Origin: Lysobacter spongiicola DSM 21749
GTDB lineage: Bacteria; Pseudomonadota; Gammaproteobacteria; Xanthomonadales; Xanthomonadaceae
NCBI RefSeq assembly: GCF_900167055.1
Contig: NZ_FUXP01000004.1
Location: forward strand, 124,001-188,000
Reading direction: 5' to 3'
DNA length: 64,000 nt
Shown here: one piece after another, positions 44,079 through 52,528 of the stretch
Position numbering within the stretch: the stretch's first letter is position 1
Layout: each line of letters opens with the position of its first letter
Translations under genes and position numbers: made by a program
Notes under the pieces: model-generated
The model's database searches: none
Seen by the model: the letters and a program-made list of their open reading frames with translations, nothing else
What the model was told of the DNA's origin: nothing

Positions 44079-47000
44079 ATGAGCAGCTTCTGGATGAACC
44101 TTCGCTACTGGCTGATGGACTACCGCGTCCTTGCCGCACTGGGCATCGTCGCGGTCGCGGCGGTCGCCTGGCTTGGCATGGATGGACTGCTGGCGGCCGG
44201 TGGCTGGGTCCTGGTGGTCCTGCTGGCCGTGGCCATGCTTTGGCTCGTGGTGGTGGTGGTTCGGAAGATCCGTTCCCGCCGCGCCGCTGCACGGCTTGAC
44301 CAGATGGTCGCCGGACACGCCGACGACGCCGTGGCCAACGCCACGCCAGCCGCGCGCGCCGATACCGAACTGCTGCGTGAGCGGATGACCGAAGCGGTGA
44401 AGGTGGTGAAATCCTCGCGCATCGGCCAGATGAAGGGGCGGGCGGCGCTGTACGAGTTGCCCTGGTACGTGATCATCGGCAACCCGGCTGCGGGCAAGAG
44501 CACGGCCATCCTCAACTCGGGACTGCGCTTCCCGTTCGAGGACAACCGCAGCAATGTCATCCACGGGTTGGGCGGCACCCGCAACTGCGACTGGTACTTC
44601 ACCACCGAAGGCATCGTGCTCGACACCGCAGGGCGTTACACCGTCAGTGCCGAGGATCGGCTCGAATGGCTCACGTTCCTCGACCTGCTGAAGAAGCATC
44701 GTCCGCGCGCGCCGATCAACGGCATCATCATTGCCGCGTCCATCGCAGAACTCTCCGGCAGCAAACCCGAGTTCGCGATCGACCTGGCCAAGAACCTGCG
44801 CCAGCGCGTACAGGAGTTGACCGAGCGACTGGAGGTGCACGCACCGGTCTACGTGGTGTTCACCAAGGCCGACCTGATCGGTGGCTTCACCGACTTCTTC
44901 CGGGGCCTGGACCCGGCCGAGCGGGAGAATGCCTGGGGTGCGACGCTGCCCTACGACGTCGAAGGCAAGGCCGATGCGCTGTCCGCCTTCGATGGCCACT
45001 TCGACCAGCTCTGTGACGGCCTGCGCGAGGCGGGCCTGTCGCAGATGGCGATGGCGCGTGGTCGCGACATCGCACCGGGACTGCTGACGATGCCGATGGA
45101 GTTCGCCGGTATGAAGCCGGCACTGCGTACCTTCATCGCCACCCTGTTCGAGGACAATCCGTACCAGTTCCGGCCCGTGTTCCGCGGTTTCTACTTCACC
45201 AGTGCGTTGCAGGAAGGTGTTGCGGTGCAGCCCGCCTCCGAGCGGGTGGGGCGCCAGTTCGGGCTGGACGGAGAGCGCGACCCCCGGGAAGCGGTGGAGC
45301 CAGCCGACAGCAGCCACTTCCTGCTGGGCCTGTTCCGAAAGGTGATCTTCGCCGACCGTGCGCTGGTCCGGCAGTATTCCAGCCCGCGCCGCAGCCGCCT
45401 GCGGCAGGCAGCTTTCGTCGGCGCGGCCCTGGCGCTCGGCACCGCACTGACGGCATGGACGTGGTCCTACAGCGGCAACCGGCAGCTGGTCGCGGACGCC
45501 ACTGCGGACCTGGATCGCGCATTGGTCCTGCAGCAGGACCGGGTGGACCTGCAGTCACGCATCGAGGCCCTGCTGGTGGTGCAGGATCGCCTGCAGCAGC
45601 TGGAGCACTACCGGCATGAGCATCCGCTCCACCTCGGACTGGGCCTCTACCAGGGCGATGCGATCGAGGCGAAGCTGCGTGCGGAGTATTTCCACGGCAT
45701 GCAACAGTTGCTGGTGGAGCCGGTCTCGGAAAAGCTCGAGGGCTACCTGGGCCAGGTGGTGGCGCGTCGGGGAGAGCTCCGCTCCCCGTCCGCCCCGGGT
45801 GGCGCGGACGCCTCCACGGCGGACGCTGCGCAGGCGGCTGCGGCCAGCGGCAGCGCGCTGTACAGCGACCCGTCGCCGACCGACGCGCAGGACGCCTACA
45901 ACGCCCTCAAGGCCTACCTGATGCTGGGCGAGCGGGAGCGGGTGGAGGCGACCCACCTGGGCGACCAGCTCACCCGGTTCTGGCGCGGGTGGCTCGAGTC
46001 CAACCGTGGTGCCATGCCGCGCGAGGACATGCTGCGGGCAGCAGGCCGCTTGATGAGCTTCCACGTGCAGCAATCGGCGAGCGATGGCTGGCCGCAAGTG
46101 GAGCTGCGCTACAGCCTGGTCGATGACAGCCGGGAAGCACTGCGGCAGGTGATGAAGGGCACCCCGGCGCGTGATCGGGTCTACGCCCAGATCAAGGCCC
46201 GCGCCGCAACCCGTTTCAGTCCGGTCACCGTGGCGGGACTGCTGGATCCCGCACAGTCCGGCGGCGTGGTCGTGGGCAGCTACCAGGTGCCGGGGACGTT
46301 CACCCGCGAGGCCTGGGAGGAGTACGTGCAGTCGGCCATCCGCGAAGCGGCGACCACCGAGCTCAGCAGCACCGACTGGGTGCTCGATTCGACGGTCAGC
46401 GACGACCTGACCCTGGCAGGCAGTCCCGACCATGTCGCCGAGGAACTGACCTCGCTCTACAAGGCCGAGTACGCGCGGGAATGGGCCCGCTTCCTGCAGG
46501 GCGTGAGCGTCGCCCGCTTCGATGGCTTCGAGGACGCGGTGGCAGGTATGAGCCACCTTGGCGATCCGGAGCGCTCACCCCTGCGCACGGTGCTCCAGAC
46601 CGTGAACGAGCAAACGTCGTGGGACAACCCGAACGCGGGTGGGGCGGCGGCGGAAGCCGCGAAGGGCGGCATCGTCGGCTGGTTCAATCGCGTGGTGATG
46701 CGGCGCAACCGGACACCGGTCAACCTGCAGGTCGACGCCGACGACATTCCGGCCGGGTCCACGGATGCCGGCGCGGTCGGGGTACGGTTTGCCGGCCTTG
46801 CCAGTCTCTGGGCCGCACAGGAGGGTGGGCCGTCGCTGCTGTCGCGCTACTTCGAAGCGCTTGGGGGGATCCGCAGTCGCTTCAACGCGATCGCCACCGA
46901 AGGTGATCCCGGCCCCGGCGCACGGCGACTGATGCAGCAAACCCTGGACGGCGACGGCTCCGAACTCGCAGCCGCCCTCAAGCTGGTCGACGAGCGCATG

Positions 47001-47837
47001 CTCGATGGCCTCGACCAGGAGCAGCGCGATACGTTGCGTCCGCTGCTGCTGCGTCCCCTGGTAGAGGGCTTCGCGGCGCTGGTCGCCCCGACCGAGACCG
47101 AGATCAACCGGACGTGGGAGGCGCAGGTCCTGCAGCCCTTCCAGAGTGGTATCGGCATGCGCTACCCCTACGCCCCCGACGCAACCGTCGAGGCGGCGCA
47201 GGCCGATATCGACCAGATCTTCGGCCCGAGCGGTGCCATCGCGCAGTTCGGCGAAACCGCACTGGGTTCGCTGGTCAATCGCCGCGGCAACATGCTCTCC
47301 GCGCGCCAGTGGGCGGATGTCGGCATCAACCTGCGTCCGGAGCTCCTCGCAGGCTACGGCCGCTGGGTCGGTGCCAGTGCGGCGGGTGCCGGGCCGACGA
47401 TGGTGTTCCAGATACTGCCGATGCCGGCGCAAGGGCGCGAATACACCTTCACCGTCGACGGCCAGCAGGTGCGCTACCGCAACACGCCTGCGCAATGGCA
47501 CACGTTCCAACTGCCCGGTGAAGGCGTGCCCGGCGTCACCATCAGCGCCGTCACCGGTGATGGGCGCAGCATCAACGTGTTCGAAGCGGCCGGTGACGGC
47601 GCCACCGCGGAGATGTTCCGCGCCGCCAGCAAGCAAGTCGTCGGCCCGCAGCACTACCGGCTCAGCTGGGCCCAGGGCGGTGCAGAGGTTTCCGTCGAGT
47701 TGCGCATCATCTCGGTGGTCGAGCCAAACCAGACCGATGCGGCCGGCCTGCAGCTGCCCGCGCTGGTCGCCGGCGCGCTGCCGGTCGCTCCCGGGCCGGT
47801 ACCGGCAGCGAATTCGGCCGCGGCGGGGAGCCGCTGA
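44079..47837 (+). CDS. tssM: Type VI secretion system membrane-complex protein TssM (IcmF)
   Basis: A 1252-residue inner-membrane TssM. Two N-terminal helices (ALGIVAVAAVAWLGMDGLL; GWVLVVLLAVAMLWLVVVVV) precede a cytoplasmic GTPase-like domain with Walker A GNPAAGKST from residue 134 and VLDTAGRY at about 180. A third helix (AAFVGAALALGTALTAWTW) begins near residue 447, and the large periplasmic part ends in the IcmF-C beta domain (GQQVRYRNTPAQWHTFQLPG). TssM spans the periplasm to TssJ at the outer membrane. The intact Walker A suggests an ATPase-active form. Its stop overlaps the tagF start. Confidence 0.97.
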   Translation: MSSFWMNLRYWLMDYRVLAALGIVAVAAVAWLGMDGLLAAGGWVLVVLLAVAMLWLVVVVVRKIRSRRAAARLDQMVAGHADDAVANATPAARADTELLRERMTEAVKVVKSSRIGQMKGRAALYELPWYVIIGNPAAGKSTAILNSGLRFPFEDNRSNVIHGLGGTRNCDWYFTTEGIVLDTAGRYTVSAEDRLEWLTFLDLLKKHRPRAPINGIIIAASIAELSGSKPEFAIDLAKNLRQRVQELTERLEVHAPVYVVFTKADLIGGFTDFFRGLDPAERENAWGATLPYDVEGKADALSAFDGHFDQLCDGLREAGLSQMAMARGRDIAPGLLTMPMEFAGMKPALRTFIATLFEDNPYQFRPVFRGFYFTSALQEGVAVQPASERVGRQFGLDGERDPREAVEPADSSHFLLGLFRKVIFADRALVRQYSSPRRSRLRQAAFVGAALALGTALTAWTWSYSGNRQLVADATADLDRALVLQQDRVDLQSRIEALLVVQDRLQQLEHYRHEHPLHLGLGLYQGDAIEAKLRAEYFHGMQQLLVEPVSEKLEGYLGQVVARRGELRSPSAPGGADASTADAAQAAAASGSALYSDPSPTDAQDAYNALKAYLMLGERERVEATHLGDQLTRFWRGWLESNRGAMPREDMLRAAGRLMSFHVQQSASDGWPQVELRYSLVDDSREALRQVMKGTPARDRVYAQIKARAATRFSPVTVAGLLDPAQSGGVVVGSYQVPGTFTREAWEEYVQSAIREAATTELSSTDWVLDSTVSDDLTLAGSPDHVAEELTSLYKAEYAREWARFLQGVSVARFDGFEDAVAGMSHLGDPERSPLRTVLQTVNEQTSWDNPNAGGAAAEAAKGGIVGWFNRVVMRRNRTPVNLQVDADDIPAGSTDAGAVGVRFAGLASLWAAQEGGPSLLSRYFEALGGIRSRFNAIATEGDPGPGARRLMQQTLDGDGSELAAALKLVDERMLDGLDQEQRDTLRPLLLRPLVEGFAALVAPTETEINRTWEAQVLQPFQSGIGMRYPYAPDATVEAAQADIDQIFGPSGAIAQFGETALGSLVNRRGNMLSARQWADVGINLRPELLAGYGRWVGASAAGAGPTMVFQILPMPAQGREYTFTVDGQQVRYRNTPAQWHTFQLPGEGVPGVTISAVTGDGRSINVFEAAGDGATAEMFRAASKQVVGPQHYRLSWAQGGAEVSVELRIISVVEPNQTDAAGLQLPALVAGALPVAPGPVPAANSAAAGSR

Positions 47838-48832
47838 TGGCCGTGGTCGAGGCGGCTTTCACGCCCAGCTACTTCGGGAAGCTACCCAGTCGGGGTGATT
47901 TCGTCCGTACCACCGAGGACCACCACCTCATGGCGATGCTCGACCGCTGGGCGGGCAACGGACTGGAACGACTGGCCGCCGATCCCGGCTGGAAGCAGTT
48001 GTACGACGAGGCCCCGGCGATGCACTTCGCCTTTCTGGGGCCCCGCAGCCGATGGGTGGTGGTGGGCCATCTTCAGCCCAGTCGCGACGCCACCCAGCGG
48101 AGGTTTCCGTTCCTCGCGGCCAGCCGGTTCGAGGTGCCGGAGCCGCACTCCTTCCTGGCCCGCAGCCCGCTGGCGCTCTCCCGCTCGTGGACGGTGCTCG
48201 GCCGGCTGTCGCGGCAGGCAGTGGCTGCAGAGGATGCGGGCGATGCACTGCGCGCGCTTGCCGAGGCCAGGGTGGTGTCGAGCGCGGATGCGCGCACCTA
48301 CGACGCGGCCTTCAATGACTTCATGGAGCTGCAGGACGTGGGCTCCCTGCAGGCCATGCTTCGCATCTCGGGCCACCCCGACCTGCAGCTGCGCTGGCTC
48401 CTGCCCGCGCTCGGCCTGCTGATGCAACCGCTGCAGACCGGTGGTGCCGCACGCATCGACAAGGCGCTTTCCCTGCCACTTCCGCGGGACGTCCTGTACC
48501 GGCCCCTGGTGGCCGCATTCTGGATGGAGCTGCTGGCTGGGTTCCTGGGGCGCATGGAGTTCGAGCTGTTGTTGCTGCTCCCCGATCCGGGCGCATCGGC
48601 CGCGCCGCGGCTGCTGGTCGGATTCAACGGCGGTGACGGACGCACCATACAGGCGGCGCTCGATCCACGGGTCGCTGCCGACGCCATCGTCCAGGTCGAT
48701 GACGCCGGGTGGGTGGAGGAGCAGGTCGCCGAAGACTATGCGCTCAACAAGCTGGTCAGCTACATCGAGCGCGATGACCTGTCGCTGTGCTCGGCGCGCG
48801 CCGCCTTCAACCAGACATTCCTTGGAACCTGA
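47837..48832 (+). CDS. tagF: Type VI secretion-associated protein TagF
   Basis: A 331-residue TagF: the N-terminal signature GKLPSRGDFVR is present near residue 14, with AFLGPRSRWVVVGHLQPSRDA and the RRFPFLAASRF segment characteristic of the domain. TagF represses T6SS assembly after translation, in Pseudomonas by acting against Fha/TssM-dependent activation. Neither fha nor the ppkA/pppA kinase-phosphatase pair is in the window. The ATG overlaps the end of tssM, so the two are coupled. Confidence 0.92.
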   Translation: MAVVEAAFTPSYFGKLPSRGDFVRTTEDHHLMAMLDRWAGNGLERLAADPGWKQLYDEAPAMHFAFLGPRSRWVVVGHLQPSRDATQRRFPFLAASRFEVPEPHSFLARSPLALSRSWTVLGRLSRQAVAAEDAGDALRALAEARVVSSADARTYDAAFNDFMELQDVGSLQAMLRISGHPDLQLRWLLPALGLLMQPLQTGGAARIDKALSLPLPRDVLYRPLVAAFWMELLAGFLGRMEFELLLLLPDPGASAAPRLLVGFNGGDGRTIQAALDPRVAADAIVQVDDAGWVEEQVAEDYALNKLVSYIERDDLSLCSARAAFNQTFLGT

Positions 48833-48833
48833 C

Positions 48834-49604
48834 ATGCGCCTGCATCCGCTCAACTGTCTTCTCCTCGTTGCCCTGCTTGCTGGCGCCGGCACCGATCTTC
48901 GGGCGTCGCCGGCCAAGCCGGTCATCGCCAGCGGCACCGTCCCGGACGAGGCCACGCGTGCCGCCGTGCTGCAGCGCCTGCGCACGCTGTATGGCGCAGC
49001 GCGGGTGGTCGACCGTATCGAGGTCGGCTCGGTGATCGCACCGCCGAACTGGAGCGATCGCGTTGTGGGCATGCTGGGCGAAGACCTGCAGCGGGTTTCG
49101 GCAGGCGAGCTGGAGATCAACGGCAACGCCGTCCGCATCAGCGGACAGGTCGGCAACGAGGCAGTCCGCCAGCAGATAGCCGGCGGCATCGCCACCGCCG
49201 CCGGCCCCGGCTATCTGGTCAGGAACGCGCTCAGCGACACCGGTCAGGACGAACAGGCCGTGCTTGACGAAGCACTGGCCGACCGCATCATCGAGTTCCA
49301 GAGCGGCAGCGCCACCCTCGCGCCTGCCGGCCAGGCCATCCTGGATGAAATGGTGCTGGCGATGGCGCAGCTCGGGGACCGCCAGGTACAGGTCGTCGGC
49401 CATACCGACGATGTCGGTTCGCGGGCGGCCAACATTGCGCTGAGCATGCAGCGCGCGATCGCGGTGAAGGCCTACCTGGAGCAACAGGGGGTGGATGCCG
49501 ACAACCTCAGCGTCCAGGGATTCGGCCCGGACCGGCCAGTCGCCGACAACGCCACCGACCAGGGCCGCGCCAGGAATCGGCGTATCGAATTCCGGGTGCT
49601 GTAG
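48834..49604 (+). CDS. Periplasmic OmpA/BON-domain protein of the T6SS block
   Basis: A 256-residue exported protein. The signal peptide (LLLVALLAGAGTDLRA) has no lipobox, so it is probably soluble in the periplasm. Residues about 30-125 contain a BON-like alpha/beta segment (LEINGNAVRISGQVGNEAVRQ), and the C-terminal half is an OmpA/MotB peptidoglycan-binding domain (IEFQSGSATLAPAGQAILDE, VVGHTDDVGSRAANIALSMQ, ARNRRIEF). It may tie the secretion complex to the cell wall, a job TagL or TssL extensions do in other systems. It starts two bases after tagF. Confidence 0.85.
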   Translation: MRLHPLNCLLLVALLAGAGTDLRASPAKPVIASGTVPDEATRAAVLQRLRTLYGAARVVDRIEVGSVIAPPNWSDRVVGMLGEDLQRVSAGELEINGNAVRISGQVGNEAVRQQIAGGIATAAGPGYLVRNALSDTGQDEQAVLDEALADRIIEFQSGSATLAPAGQAILDEMVLAMAQLGDRQVQVVGHTDDVGSRAANIALSMQRAIAVKAYLEQQGVDADNLSVQGFGPDRPVADNATDQGRARNRRIEFRVL

Positions 49605-49659
49605 CGCCCCGGCAGACACACGGAGGCCACATGGAAGCCACACGCAAGGAACGTACCGC

Positions 49660-52428
49660 ATGAGCACCAACCTCAAGACCCTGATCGGGAAACTCAACGC
49701 CCCGTGCCGGGAGGCGGCCGAACGTGCCGCGAACCTGTGCCTGGCGCGGGGCAACTACGAAGTCGACCTGGAGCACCTGTTCCTCGCCCTGCTGGAGCAG
49801 GCGCAAAGCGACGTGGTGGTGGTCGCCCGACGCAGCGGTCTGGGTGTCGATGCGCTGCGCCAGGACCTCGAAGCCGAGGTCGCGCGCTTTCGCAGCGGCA
49901 ACACGCGTACCCCCGTGTTCTCCCCGCACCTGCCGACGCTGTTCGAGCACGCATGGCTGCTCGCTTCCCTGGATACCCAGACCACCCGTATTCGTAGCGG
50001 GCACCTGCTGCTCGCACTCCTGACGGAACCGGGGCTGGCGCAACTCGCCACCCGCGGGTCCGCAGGCTTCGCGAAGATCAGGCTGGACGAGCTCAAACAT
50101 GATTTCACCCGCATGACGGAAGGGTCGTGCGAAGGCGGTGACGTGCGTTTTGCCGATGCCACGGGTCTGGATCCGTCCGGCCCAGACGGAACAACGGCGG
50201 CCCCCGGGTTGTCGGCAACGCCCGCGCTCGACCAGTTCACCACCAACCTCACCGCGCGTGCATGCGATGGCCACGTCGACCCGGTGATCGGTCGCGATGC
50301 CGAGATTCGCCAGATCATCGACATCCTGCTGCGCCGCCGGCAGAACAATCCGATCCTCACGGGCGAAGCCGGTGTCGGCAAAACCGCTGTCGTGGAGGGG
50401 CTGGCGCTGCGCATCGCGCAAGGCGACGTGCCCGATGTGCTGGCTGGTGTACAACTGCACACGCTCGACATGGGGTTGTTGCAGGCCGGTGCCAGCGTCA
50501 AGGGAGAATTCGAGAACCGGCTGAAGAACGTCATCGACGAGGTCAGGAAGAGTCCGCACCCGATCATCCTGTTCATCGACGAGGCGCACACCATGATCGG
50601 CGCCGGCGGCCAGGCCGGGCAGAACGATGCCGCCAACCTGCTCAAGCCGGCGCTGGCCCGCGGCGAGCTGCGCACCATCGCCGCCACCACATGGAGCGAG
50701 TACAAGAAGTACTTCGAAAAGGACGCAGCACTGGCCCGGCGCTTCCAGGTGGTGAAGGTCGAGGAGCCGAGCGAACCGCTGGCCGCGGCGATGTTGCGCG
50801 GCATGGTGCCGTTGATGGAGAAGCACTTCGGTATCCGGGTGATGGACGAGGCCATCACCGAGGCCGTTCGTCTTTCGCACCGATACATCAGTGGCCGGCA
50901 GTTGCCGGACAAGGCGGTGAGCGTGCTCGATACCGCCTGCGCCAAGGTGGCGCTTGGTCAGAGCGCGACACCTGCGGCAATCGAGGATGCGCGGAAACAG
51001 TTGGAGCGGCTGGGTGCCGAGCGTACCGCGCTGCAGCGTGAAGCCGCGGCTGGCGCCCCTCATGCAGAGCGGCTGGCGGAGCTCGAGGCCGAACAGCAGC
51101 AGACGCGGGTGTTCTTGGACGAAAGCGAGAAGCGGTTGAAGCTCGAAACGGACCTGGCCCGGCGAATCCAGAAGCTGCGCGATGAGCTGGAGACAGCCGC
51201 GCCTGCACCGGCAGGCGAAGGCCCTGATGCGCCGGTGGTGCCTGGCGAAGCAGACGGCGATACCGCGGTGGTCGCCCGTCCGAAGGCACGCAAGTCCACC
51301 CGCGCACGTGCCACGATCGCTTCCGTGGCCAACAGCCCGAAGTTGGCCGAGCTCGACCTGCTGCTGGCGGAGCTGCGCGCATTGCAGGGCGAATCACCGA
51401 TGGTGCCGTTGCAGGTGGACGGGGCGGTGGTGGCTGAGATCGTCAGCGCCTGGACCGGCGTGCCCCTGGGCCGGATGGTCAAGGACGAGGTCCGCGTGGT
51501 CACTTCGCTGGCCCCACTGCTGGGCGAGCGGGTCATCGGGCAGGACCACGCGCTGGAGGCGGTGGCCCAGCGTGTGCGCACGGCCAGCGCCAAGCTCGAA
51601 GACCCGAACAAGCCGCGCGGCGTCTTCATGTTTGTCGGTCCCTCCGGCGTGGGCAAGACCGAGACCGCGCTCGCGTTGGCCGACATCCTCTACGGTGGCG
51701 AGCGCAAGCTGGTCACGATCAACATGAGCGAGTTCCAGGAGGCGCACAGCGTCTCGGGCCTGAAGGGCTCGCCGCCGGGGTACGTCGGCTATGGCGAAGG
51801 TGGCGTGCTCACCGAGGCTGTTCGCCGCAACCCCTACTCCGTGGTGCTGTTGGACGAGGTGGAGAAGGCCCATCCGGACGTGCTGGAAATGTTCTTCCAG
51901 GTGTTCGACAAGGGCGTAATGGACGATGCGGAAGGCCGCGAGATCGACTTCCGCAACACGCTGATCATCCTGACCAGCAACATCGGCTCTCCGCAGATCA
52001 TGCAGTCATGCCTGAACAAGTCAGCCGCCGAACTTCCCGCGGCCGACGACCTTGCCGAGGCCCTGCGCCCCGTCCTCATGAAGACCTTCAAGCCCGCTTT
52101 CCTCGGACGGATGAAGGTAGTGCCCTACTACCCGATCAGCGACGAGGTTCTGGCGCGCATCATCGAATTGAAGCTGGGCCGCATCCGCGACCGCGTCGCC
52201 GCCAACCACAGGGCTGCCTTCAGCTGGGATTCCACCCTGGTGGACGCCGTGCTCCAGCGCTGCACCGAGGTGGATTCGGGTGCCCGCAACGTCGACCACA
52301 TCCTCAACGGCACCCTGTTGCCCGAGATCGCGTCGTCCGTGCTGGCCAGGATGGCCGGCGGCGAAGCGATCGCGACGATCAAGGTCGGCGCTGACAAAAA
52401 GGGCGGCTTCAAGTACCGGATCCACTGA
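49660..52428 (+). CDS. clpV: Type VI secretion ATPase ClpV (TssH)
   Basis: A 922-residue AAA+ disaggregase that recycles contracted TssB/TssC sheaths. The N-domain (residues 1-150) has LYLARGNYEVDLEHLFLAL-like CLARGNYEVDLEHLFLALL; the first ATPase domain has Walker A GEAGVGKTA and FIDEAHTMIGAG, then a middle coiled coil (EARKQLERLGAE onward), then the second domain with GPSGVGKTETA and GSPPGYVGYGEGG. The ClpV1 branch is supported by the short middle domain and gene context. AAGGA precedes the ATG at nine bases. Its substrate TssB/C is not encoded here. Confidence 0.96.
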   Translation: MSTNLKTLIGKLNAPCREAAERAANLCLARGNYEVDLEHLFLALLEQAQSDVVVVARRSGLGVDALRQDLEAEVARFRSGNTRTPVFSPHLPTLFEHAWLLASLDTQTTRIRSGHLLLALLTEPGLAQLATRGSAGFAKIRLDELKHDFTRMTEGSCEGGDVRFADATGLDPSGPDGTTAAPGLSATPALDQFTTNLTARACDGHVDPVIGRDAEIRQIIDILLRRRQNNPILTGEAGVGKTAVVEGLALRIAQGDVPDVLAGVQLHTLDMGLLQAGASVKGEFENRLKNVIDEVRKSPHPIILFIDEAHTMIGAGGQAGQNDAANLLKPALARGELRTIAATTWSEYKKYFEKDAALARRFQVVKVEEPSEPLAAAMLRGMVPLMEKHFGIRVMDEAITEAVRLSHRYISGRQLPDKAVSVLDTACAKVALGQSATPAAIEDARKQLERLGAERTALQREAAAGAPHAERLAELEAEQQQTRVFLDESEKRLKLETDLARRIQKLRDELETAAPAPAGEGPDAPVVPGEADGDTAVVARPKARKSTRARATIASVANSPKLAELDLLLAELRALQGESPMVPLQVDGAVVAEIVSAWTGVPLGRMVKDEVRVVTSLAPLLGERVIGQDHALEAVAQRVRTASAKLEDPNKPRGVFMFVGPSGVGKTETALALADILYGGERKLVTINMSEFQEAHSVSGLKGSPPGYVGYGEGGVLTEAVRRNPYSVVLLDEVEKAHPDVLEMFFQVFDKGVMDDAEGREIDFRNTLIILTSNIGSPQIMQSCLNKSAAELPAADDLAEALRPVLMKTFKPAFLGRMKVVPYYPISDEVLARIIELKLGRIRDRVAANHRAAFSWDSTLVDAVLQRCTEVDSGARNVDHILNGTLLPEIASSVLARMAGGEAIATIKVGADKKGGFKYRIH

Positions 52429-52453
52429 ACCACAGCGGCGGGCGGGTTGTCGG

Positions 52454-52459
52454 TATCAT
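52454..52459 (+). promoter_or_regulatory. Possible -10 element before vgrG
   Basis: CGGTATCAT at 52451-52459 contains TATCAT (five of six to the -10 consensus) about 70 bases before vgrG. The identical nonamer occurs at 6569 (before plsC) and at the window start. No strong -35 box is seen. Confidence 0.3.
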
Positions 52460-52528
52460 TGGCACCCCAACGCACGGATGCGGGGCGGCCAACGCGGCCG
52501 CCAGGCGAATCGCAAGGAGGCGAATGCC

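Noticed and set aside
47795..47806. Another GCCGGTACCGGC palindrome
   Set aside because: Lies inside the tssM coding sequence (Pro-Val-Pro codons), so it is probably chance; it weakens the operator idea.
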